From Schistosoma mansoni (lineage: Eukaryota; Platyhelminthes; Trematoda; Strigeidida; Schistosomatidae): a DNA stretch of 64,000 nt. Positions 46,390 through 57,000 of the stretch are shown here, piece after piece (position 1 is the stretch's first letter; each line of letters starts with the position of its first letter). The notes beneath the pieces are model-generated. The model was not told the DNA's origin. It saw only the letters and a program-made list of their open reading frames with translations, and did no database searches. The translations under genes were made by a program, and so were the position numbers. The DNA lies in the NCBI RefSeq assembly GCF_000237925.1, contig NC_031496.1, positions 18,901,154 through 18,965,153 of the forward strand, written 5' to 3'.

Positions 46390-47090
46390 GATTATCATGG
46401 CAGGGAAAGACTTGTCAAATTTTCTTTCTGTATACATAGATCAAACCGGAGACGTTTGATAACTCCGCGAAACGAAGAATGATGTCTTTTGCCTGTTGGT
46501 TATTTTAAATGCAACACTTTCATTCACTTCATGTCAACTATCTAGATGTTTTGTAACTGCACCTGTGAAGAATTGAATCTCCTTCAGCTGTAAGTTACTA
46601 GGAATTTGTTTGTAAAACTTTGTAGAGGCCCTTCTCTGTGTCCTTCTTAAGTACTTTCTAATGCATGTACATTTAATTTCAAAAGTGTGATTGTAGATGA
46701 CGTCAGAAGTGTATTGATCTAAATTGAGTGATATAATAAAAACTTGGTGTTGCATGGTGAAACCTGTTGGGCGACAGAGAAGCTAATTTTTAGTACCATC
46801 TTGTCGATTCTTCCTAAAATCTAATCTCCATTGAAGGGAAGATGCACGGCGACAGGTTTCTTTCCATGAGTTTGTTGTTTAACATCCTTGAAGTTTTGTT
46901 CTCCATATTTCATGATGAATTTCTTAAGTATCTTTTTTTCCTGGGATTTTTTTTTTCAGAACAGCCAACTCCTCACTTATTATCCCATTTGAGCTTGAAA
47001 TCCAGGCTCTAATAAAGAGCGTTTTGATTAGACACCTTTTGTAACTGATGGTGTTGTGAACGCGAACACAGGTGGGGACAACCAATACAT
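46390..47090 (-). mobile_element. Penelope-like element, 3' coding fragment
   Basis: The minus strand reads in pieces as VAVHLPFNGD (end of RT), KCTCIRKYLRRTQRRASTKF and QIPSNL (GIY-YIG endonuclease), and RLRFDLCIQKENLTSLSLP (C terminus). The YLxRTxRRxxTR...H and LCIQKE blocks are typical of Penelope-like elements. Several frameshifts are present. Boundaries are approximate, and the assignment rests on short motifs. Confidence 0.6.
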
Positions 47091-48780
47091 TCTAATACAA
47101 AATTCAGAATATCCTGGAAAAATACTTCATTTGCCAATTTCTATAATTTGTTCTTCACATCTCGTATGATTCTCCCCATTCACAATTTCTTACTTTTTCC
47201 CTTTCTGTTCTCTTCGACCTTATCTTCTCAGCCTTCTGCTGCCAGGCTTTCCATTTCTGATTACTACTACGTACTACTTATGTCGACAGACATAAGTAGC
47301 ATACACCACAATAGGAAAAAAACTGTTGAGGTCCAAATTCTGTTCTAAACACGTTTCTTTCCTACACATACTTTACTCGAGACATCCACAATTTTTTTCG
47401 CCCTCCTCTAAGATCTAAAAAATTGAATTGGTTATTTCCTCCGTACTCCACTGTAAACGTTTTGGCGGGATGAGATTTTTAAGTAGCTAAATAACCAAGA
47501 AGCGTGGTCTACATCACCACTAACCAAAATGAGAAACTTGCAACACTTTATCGCTAATATGTTAAAAGGCTTGAATGTTCTGCACGTATATATTGTTGAC
47601 TGATTGTAATTTATGTGAAAGAGAATCAAGATCTAAAAATAATCATCAAAATAACACTTCTGCGAGTATAAAGAAATGACAAATTAAGATCAGTTCGTCG
47701 GAATTCTTTGAACACACTCTCGAGGCATTAGTCCATTGGAAAACAAAGTTGCGGCTATTCTGAAAAGCTTGCAACAGATAGCAGTTGAGCAAAACAACAT
47801 GAGTTGTAAAATGTGATTAATTAATTGCATCTTGTTTCCTTCCTTGTAGCTACACACAAGTTGATAATTTTGGTTTGTTAGAATTTTTACCATAATATAC
47901 ATTCACATCCCATGCAACTTATTTCTTATTATTCATTTTTTTGGAATATCAACTCATGCTAGCAGTTGAAATTAACCAAATACAGCAACTTGTATGTATC
48001 TGAGGAGAAAACAACAGATTAGAATATATATTAATCTCATTCTCTAATGGACTTTATTCCGGCATTGTTTGAATCTGTTAAAATACCCCATTCCTTTGAT
48101 GTGAAGCTTTGAAACTCCAACTGAAAGCCCTCTATGACAATTGACAGTCACAAGCCCTTGTTGGTAACCCTACATCTTCTAAAGAATCTGTTGTGCCTTA
48201 TGAGCGCTGGCCAGGACAACTTCCCCAATCATCAATCACAATCTGGTCTATCTCGCGCTCACTAATCACTTGATAGCCTAATCTCTCTGACTCAGTCAAT
48301 TACACACCCGGCTGGTACTTTTTTTATATTGAGCCTACAGCTAAGTTCCTTTTGGACTGTTATTAGCAAGCTTCTCACAATACTCTGCCTTCAGACTAAG
48401 GTCTTCTACAGATATGGTTTATTTACAGACATACTGAACGGCACCATACGATGAAATAAAAAGTAACAAACGAAAACAAGCCGAAAGTTGTTGTAGATAG
48501 TGAGTAATATTCTTATAACATGAAGATCTTTCGAGATTCTTACAGTAGGGTGTTCTATCCAAGTCCTGAAAACTTTACTTATCTCAACTTGGAGAATGAA
48601 GACAGCGTCGACTAGTTTACTTCCGAAGGATTTAATAACTTTCGGAAATACCCAAAGACGAGCTGTGAAACCAATACATGGTACCTATCCCAAACTATCA
48701 TATCTCTACCTACTTGAGTAGATGAAACAGAAGTGAAGCTGTGACTTTCAAAATTATAAGTACTCCTGAAATTAACTCCG
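47091..48780. other. No gene recognised; possible repeat at about 48090-48440
   Basis: Mostly AT-rich. The stretch near 48150-48360 is richer in GC (GAGCGCTGGCCAGGACAAC, CACACCCGGCTGGTAC) and may be an old retroelement fragment that I cannot name. Confidence 0.4.
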
Positions 48781-48784
48781 CTTG

Positions 48785-48905
48785 TAGCCCCTCCGGGAGC
48801 TACTGCCGGTCCCAAGCCCGGATAAAGGAGGAGGGTTGGGCATGGGGTTAGCGACCCCATCCTGTAAAAAACCGACTCGCTAAGAAAACATTAACCAGAA
48901 AATTA
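48785..48905 (+). mobile_element. SR2-like LINE, orphan 5'-end fragment
   Basis: About 120 bases (CTACTGCCGGTCCCAAGCCC, GTTAGCGACCCCATCCTGTA, CGACTCGCTAAGAAAAC) recur at 61590-61700. There they lead into a LINE endonuclease start. Here only the leader is present. Confidence 0.65.
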
Positions 48906-50855
48906 TTCACTCCTGAAATTCTCAGAAACACTTCTCTGTGTTCAGTCTTATCACAAACTATAGAGGTAGCAGTCAGAATTAGAGTGACAAAACAAGCTTG
49001 GTTGACGATTTACTTTCTATTTCCTAAGAGCACTCAAGCCTTGGGATCAAATACCTTTCGAAGTGATTCGAATAGCTACCCGGTACTTTGAGAGGAGACT
49101 CTATGTTTACTGAAGGACTTCACATAGTGCTAAAAAATTGTTTCTAGTTATTTTCGTACAACAAGGTGCCACCTACCTACCTATAGGGATTGTCAACCAA
49201 ATATAACTAGATACAGATACTCGATAGCCTCTTTCACCTCGTCTGCATCCATTTATAGTGATTGGTTTCAAAGTAGATAAAGAACCCTCTTCGAAAGAAT
49301 TGGAAGAAATTATGACCATATTCTCTTCAGTGAATTTCACATACTGCGAAAAAGGTTGGTACGGTTTTAAGCAAATGCCCTATACACCATAGATATGCCC
49401 TCGCAAGTGATGTTCAATGCCAATGCGTAGAGGGATTGTTAGCGGAATATAGATTGGGTTTAAGTGTATTCCATGCAGAATTGTGTTGAAACACGTTGGG
49501 CGGCCATTTCTTAACCCATCGGAACTAAAGATTACTTGGAAAACACTCTAAAATCTCCCTACGTAAAATTACAAGTAAACTATCGTTTTCCCTATTATGC
49601 TTCTTTTTCCCATTCTACCTTGTTACTTGAAAGATAATTACCCTCCTGCTCAACTGTGTTCTGATTCTGGGGCTTGTCGAGTGAATTAATGTTCGAAAGA
49701 ATACTAAGAAATAAGAGTAGCTGGGCTGTAATAAAACCATGACAAGGATATTGAACAATAGGATATCATGGGACTAAATAAAGACAAAATTATTCGTGAC
49801 AAAGATTGTACTACTCCTTAATTAGCTGCACACACCCACTATTCAGAGGAATTCCAGAGAGCAAATAGTCCGCTACTTTTGCCCACCAAATTTTGGAGTA
49901 AAGATGATTTCGAAGAGCATATGGATTGTGTAATCTAAAGACCTAAATTAGAGACTAAACGATAGTATGTGGTCAATCAAATGCAGGATCTCAACTGAAA
50001 GCGACATTTAGTCAGCCACACAAGATAAAATCAAAGTACTTTAATATCCTGGACGACAGGAGTCACATAAGTGGTAGGTGAATCACTATGATCTGCCGCC
50101 AACACATCACGTTTACTTTATACTTGGGTCTGACCATATTTGCTGCCTATGCTTGTTTACTACCGGTCATGCTAATAATGACTGTAAAAATCAATACCAA
50201 CTCTAGACAACCGAGTTATTACACCTTAAGACAAAACTTGTCGCAATCAACGCTAATAAAAAGTAATCATTATTTACTTGTGGTTGATTTTTGCAGAGGC
50301 GATATCAGACTAGTAGTAAAACAATAGGGAGAATATTAATATCCCAATAAGTACTGACAACACAATAGAAATAGCAACTTTGTATTGTAGTACAAAACTA
50401 TAGCAGTTAACAGATTAAGACTTTTAGCAAACATAACATTCTAAACAAACTAGAAAGTTAAGATTACAAAGTTATTTAAAATACTCTATGCAAAACGACT
50501 AATAAATGTTTACGAAATCCCCCATATGTTGAATAGGTATCAATTAATGAGCAACAAAAGGTTTTGTAAAATGTCCGACATATGTTATATAACAAAAATT
50601 TGCTACGGAAACAGAATATATTTTGTGGAATAATTTCAAAGTGCTAGATGTTCAAAAAGAATATAATCTTGTTATTAGCTAACAAAATCAAAAATTTATG
50701 TTTAGTTTAAATCATTTATAGACAAAAAAAATAAAGAAACAAATAAAAAAATCAAAATCACTTAAAAAAATATGGATAACGAATCAGTTAGGATTTGCAA
50801 GAAAAACAAATTATGACTAGTTAAAATGAAATGATCGATAACACCTTCCTTACAT
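48906..50855. other. Region downstream of the PNPLA gene
   Basis: No gene recognised. A plus-strand frame at 50088-50327 starts with a hydrophobic stretch but has no splice or homology support. Confidence 0.45.
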
Positions 50856-51047
50856 TTAAAATTCTGAGTAAGGTGTGCTGGAGTCGATATTTACATTATC
50901 GGTTAATAAAAACTTGTTTTCTAAAACTGAATTGCTTGGTGTGCAACAAATTCCACTGTCGTTATTTTCTACCTTACATCTACAATCCGCCTGACTGATA
51001 TCTGACTCCAGATCATTCATATGTAACAAACACGGATTAGCGACACT
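50856..51047 (-). CDS. PNPLA2: PNPLA last exon, 192 nt
   Basis: The acceptor is TTTGTACATAG and the stop TAA is at 50856-50858. The 63 residues run from SVANPCLLHMNDLE to SSTPYSEF. The phase (0) fits the previous exon. The 4.3 kb distance leaves room for another exon, so the link is good but not certain. Confidence 0.7.
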   Translation of the reverse strand, partial: SVANPCLLHMNDLESDISQADCRCKVENNDSGICCTPSNSVLENKFLLTDNVNIDSSTPYSEF

Positions 51048-54000
51048 CTATGTACAAAAATAAAATAATAAACCAAGTGATTTTTTTGCATTATGAGAGA
51101 GAATTAATAATCAATTTAATTAAAGAATGACACTTGAAATCGTACAAAGTATTAAAAATGCTTAGACATGTACAAGTCAGCTAAACAAAACATCTTAAAA
51201 TGACTTATTATAAATTATGTCAATAAATCATTATTGAGTGAGCCAGTAGTAGTTTCATACTTTGAAATTAAAAAGTACCACAATGTACCAAGATTATTTG
51301 TTAATGTGCACCTTGTGAAAATAATACTTGTACAAATGAATTAAAAAGGTGGAAACGACTCAATTGAAAATTCTGTTTTACTAAATCATCGTCAGTAAAT
51401 CATTGACAGAGTCTAGAATAGAGGGTAATAATAAAAATCCTTTACATACAATAAAGTATTGTTACCGGTTCACATGACAGTTATAAATAATCTAACATAC
51501 AAAAGTAAACGCAGATTCGAACGCATTATTTGTCAGAGACTTGTATCATCATAACTAAACTGTTCCAAAAGTCAGCGGACCCGAAGGGAGTGATAATCTC
51601 ATCAGCGTATTAACACCATACTTGAATAGTGCTTACAACTAGGCGATTAGAACCCATAGCTCATTGATAGAAAACTAAAGTCCAATATAACTTGATAGAT
51701 ATAATCACAAAAAATAAGAAGCCATATCATGAAAAACAACTGATAATATTAACCCAACATTGAGGAAAGTTAAGAGGGACAAATCGAAACAAGGTGTGAC
51801 TCGTTAATAATTAATGAAACGCTCACTGTTTATCACAAGACTGTGGGCTAAACACTGAGATGGGCTTGAAATAGGCATAAATTTCACCCTTGGTACCCAA
51901 ACACTGAATAACTATTCACAACGAACCATAGATGGGAAACCAAAAGTATGCCCCAAATCGGTCCAGAGGTATATGATACTGTGTATTTATTATGAGTTTT
52001 GATCCAATTCCATTGAAGCTTATTACACTTCACTTATTAAGTACATAAAAATCCAATCTCAGACAAATAGTAGTTGGATTAGATAGTTCTATTCGAAGGT
52101 AGTTTAGTTGAAGGTTTGAATTTCCCTTTCTAATTGGATGTCAACCCACGAAGTTGTTCATCTAACCATTGCAACTTACTGAGGCGAAGATGCACAAAAC
52201 ATGATGATGAAATTTACTCGGTATTGTTTGCTTGAATCTTCCCATTGATGTTTAGGACTGCAATGATCAGTCTCCTATTGGCACATGCGCATGCTGTGTG
52301 TATAACCTCGATATTACCTTAAGTCACAAGCGTTATAAGCAAAGATGGGTGGTGGCTAGCGGTGGAATCCAGGAAAAGCGTTTCATCCTACTCGGGACTC
52401 GTCAGCTGCATGTGCTCGCATCCAAGAATTGATGTCCACTCTGAGACTCGAATCCAGCACCGTTCGCTTCAATTGCAGTCCTAAACATCAATGGTAAGAT
52501 TCAAGTAAACAATACCAATTGAATTTAAACTTTACCCCATTACACAAACAAGTGGCTAACTGGACTCAGTAGCTAAGTGGATAACGTGATGGCGTTTGAA
52601 GCGAACGGCACTATGTTCGAGTTCCGGAGTAAACATCAACTCTGAGATGTAGGTACATCCAGTTGATGAGTCCTAAATAGGACGAAACGCACGTCCTGGA
52701 TTCCGCCACTAGCCACTATCCATCTTTGCTTATTGACAACGAGATGTTTATAATACAATTTAGGTCGTTAAAACTTAAAGCTGGAATCATATATTAGCAA
52801 CTTCGCTTACAAAATGTACCAATTACCAAAATGAACATAAACAATAATATACGTCAGATTTATTAACTAAAATTAAACGAATGATACAATAATCACACGC
52901 TATAACGCTAATAGAAAAAAACAAACAGACTAAACAATGTTTAATAGTGCGAATACAAGGCTATAAGACTAGATGGAAACAAATTGAATGAAAAAATCTA
53001 TAAGTGATAAACTGAACAGTTTACATGAAACTGCAAAACAAATTTTCGAAAAAAACGATCTCATTTAGTGATTTGTTGTCATTTACAACATATATTTAGA
53101 TTTTAATATACCAACTTAGTATACGATACAACGAAGCACGATGAAATAATATTAGATGAAATCTAAAGGTTTTTTATTTAGTTAAGACCGGAACAAAACA
53201 ATGTGCTAAACAGAGATAAAATTATCTTGAATTAAAAAGAAAACTATTATACTTCAGAGTATATCGGAATATCGTTGCCTGATAGTAATGATCGAATGTG
53301 ATGCACTTATCGAATTGAGATTTATGGCAGATTTGTGTAAGAACTAGTGATACTGTCCTGTCAGCCAAGTTGAAACATCTAGAGCTCAGGTCGAACCTGA
53401 GATTTATTAGTTGGGAACCGGATATATTAACTTGGGTTATGTACAAACACTTAAAAAGACATTAACATTCTGTACAATGTTTAGACAAATCAACCTATAA
53501 ACAATCAAAAGACCTGGTGAAATAGATTGAGTGTTATAATGAGATGAAAAGATTACCTTAATTCAGCGAATGAGCACTGATTCCATAATCAAATAAATGT
53601 TTTTTTATAAATAATGTGACTAGCTGGAGAAAATAGTTATACCATCTTAGGTGGTTTTCATTAGATGGCTGAGTTTTGTATACACAAATTACGATTGAAA
53701 CTAAAAAATAATTTAGGTTGTATTAGGACGTGATCCAACGTACTTCGCATGATTTGTATAGTGCTCTAAAGAATAAGCATCGAGACCCGGCGTCATTTTC
53801 AGTTTGAACAACGAAATATGGGTCAACTGTTAGTGGTGAAGTTTTAATGGTTGTAAACTACTTAACCACATAACAATTAAACATGAAACTATTGTTGAAT
53901 TAAAACTGAGATCTGGTTAACAACTATGTTGCACAGTGGACTCAATAGAACATCAATTTGATTGGTTGCCCCCAAATGCCCTGGTACGGCAGAGATTGGG

Positions 54001-57000
54001 GAGAGTCCGCTATCCCTCTCGAAATGCTCTCACATGGCCACGCGTATATAGCCTCTGTCAGGGAAGTCCTACTCACTGTCTTCTCGTGGCGGGGGTGTTG
54101 TTTACGAAATTGAGAGAACGGAAAGCGAATGTCCAGAGCTTTACCCGGGTTGTTGGACCTACTGCTAGAAAAAAAACGTTCTCGTCGACTGAATTTTCAG
54201 GAATTGATCTCCTACCAGGAGGTCGACTTATCGACTTAGAATACGCAGATGACACAGTCCTGTTTGGTGAAGATGCTGATAAGATGCCGAGTCTTTTGGT
54301 AGCACTGAGCAACAGTATCAGGATGTTTGGAATGCGTTTATACCCATCTAAATGTAAATTGTTGCGTCAATACCTGAAATAAAGATAGGGAGTGAAGTAG
54401 TCGAACGCGTGGACAACTACACTTATCTTGGAAGTCTGATCAGCCCCAATGGGTTGATGTCTGACGAAATCTCTGCACAGATTCAGGAAGCTCGTTTGGC
54501 TTTTGCCAACTTACAGGACCTATGGAAAAGGCCAGATATCCGTCTATCAATTAAGAGATCAGTATGCTGAGCAGCAGTTCGTTCTGTTCTAATTCATGGT
54601 TGCGAAACGTGGCCATTAAGAGTGGATGATACTCGTAAGTTCTTAGTATTCTATCACAGATGTCTTAGAAATATTGCTCGCATCTGCTGGAATCACCGGG
54701 TAAGTAGTAGTGAGGTTAGACACAGGGTATTAGGGAGTGATGGTAAATCAGTTGATGAGGTTGTAAGTCTTCACCAACTGAGATGGTTGGGCCAAGTGTT
54801 ACGTATGCCTGAACACCGATTACCACAATGCGCTATGCTGACTAGTATTGGGGATGGTTGGAAGAAAGTTAGGGGCGGCCAAACCAAAACGCGGCATTAG
54901 TGCTTGAAGTCACTACCTTCTAGTCTGAGCCATGTTGGTAGATGGTTGGAGACTCTGTGTGACATGGCTCAGAATGGATCACAATGGCGTAGGTGTATAC
55001 ACTCTCTGTCTTCCCTTAAACTATGAGACTAAAATTGCTACATATCTTTCTTCCTGTACTATATCATTATATATAATCCGTCTTTTATATATAACCAGCA
55101 CTAAATTAACTACCATGAATTTGGTGTTAATCTTGTTGTATTAATGAGGCATTGTGGCAACTTGAACCGACTTATATATGTGCCTGGTCCTACGTTGTAG
55201 CTGACTGAATGACTAACTTTGCATATAAGTAATATTAAAATATCATCATGAGCTATAAGTATTTTGTACGATGACTATCTTGACCTCTTTTTCGATATCA
55301 CGAAACATTAAGTCTATAATATGATTTATTAATGTTTAGTCAAAAAATTAAATTAACCTACCTTTTGTGATGAGTAAGAAAGTAATTCTAATCCACAGTC
55401 CATGGCTGTTGGTAACTCAAACGAATTTAATCGTAAAATCAAACCACTCAAGCGATCAGCTCCCTTCCAAAAAATTGAATTTATCATTGAAATAACTGGA
55501 TGACTGTTTGTAGAAAATCGATGACAACTCTTTTTGGTATCTGAATCTAAGGACATTGGTATCGTTTTATCGATTGCTTTATTTAGTGTACTAGTCGAAG
55601 TTTGTTCTGTTTCGTTCACTGTTTCAAGATACCACTGAGACTCTTTTAAAAGATCCAACAAACTGAGTAAGTGATAAGTACCAATATGGGATTGTTCTAA
55701 AGCCCCTACATATCTGAAAAAGCACCGAAATAAACGAAAGTATCATCAATGAAAACCAACTCGTATAAGGAAACAGTTCAGACTGACGGAGTCTACGAAA
55801 GACTACAAATTAAATCATATTCAAAACTCACAATTATATCACGTCATTAAAAGTAGAATTTTCTCGCCCTGCATACAGTATTAAACTTAACCATCAATTT
55901 TCGTGATATTAGCTATCGAATTACTGTTTAAAAATGTTGGTGTCCACGAAATTATTATCACCAAAAATTAAACATTTTATTTGGGGAAAATTGACTTCAG
56001 TGAAGACAAATTTATAAAGTATTATTTTCCCTTAAAAATTTTAAGCATCATATTGTTATACAACTGTTGAAATCATTATCAATTAGTTTTTCCTCCTGTT
56101 GATATTTCTATGCTACGCAAAAATGTGATGTACAGCAACATGGATTAAAACAGATTTGTGCCACATTAGTTACCTCTTTGTTTCCAACTGTGTTCAGGTG
56201 ATAAAAATTTCGATATTTTCATTGTTCTTCATTTATTTTTCCTTTTCTGACTCATGAGTTCCTTACTTACTTTATTATCATTTCTTTGGTTAAGAAAACT
56301 ATGGGTGCAATCATTTTCAAAAACCGTACATTTATCATGTCCATATAATTAGATTGAAGATAGTCTTCAATACATGAAACTAGAACATCCACACCATACA
56401 TTATTAGCCATCAATGAAGCAGAGATGCAATGAATTTATCAATGAACCATAGATGTATTGAGCTGACAATCGTCAATTATTCATTAAAATTTTAGACGAC
56501 AGCTTGAAGAAATGTGACAGTCTAGTTTGAGATAATATATATCAGACAGAATAGAAACTTATAGAGATTTTATTGCAGCTTCATTTTTCATAGTTGAAAT
56601 CATGAGTCAATTGAAGCTAGACCACCATGGAAAACCTGGAAGCACTAGACGGCCGTTTCGTCCCATTATGGGACTCCTCAGCAGTGGGCATCCGCGATCC
56701 CGCCTCGCGAGATTCGAACCCAGGACCTACCAGTCTCGCGCCAGAGCACAAAAGAGTAACTACATGAAATTTATTCTAGTTGCGTATTTAATTATTCTTT
56801 TGTTTATTTGTCAGTTTTTCAAATGATTTTCCATCGAATTTGCCGCCTTCCTCGGTGTAGTGAATTTCATGAAGCCCAATTACATGAAGTTTCGATTTTT
56901 AATCATAAATAATAAAAAAATTATTGAACGTGAGGATATAACTTATAAAACCGAATTTTCAAATTTAAAGTATTTATTATAATGAAAAATGAATGGAACA

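Noticed and set aside
46440-46490. GCGAAACG block resembling a hammerhead
   Set aside because: No CUGANGA core at the right distance; it is better read as Penelope-like coding sequence on the minus strand.
50088-50327. 79-codon plus-strand frame with a hydrophobic start
   Set aside because: No splice sites, homology or neighbouring support; it is likely chance in AT-rich DNA.
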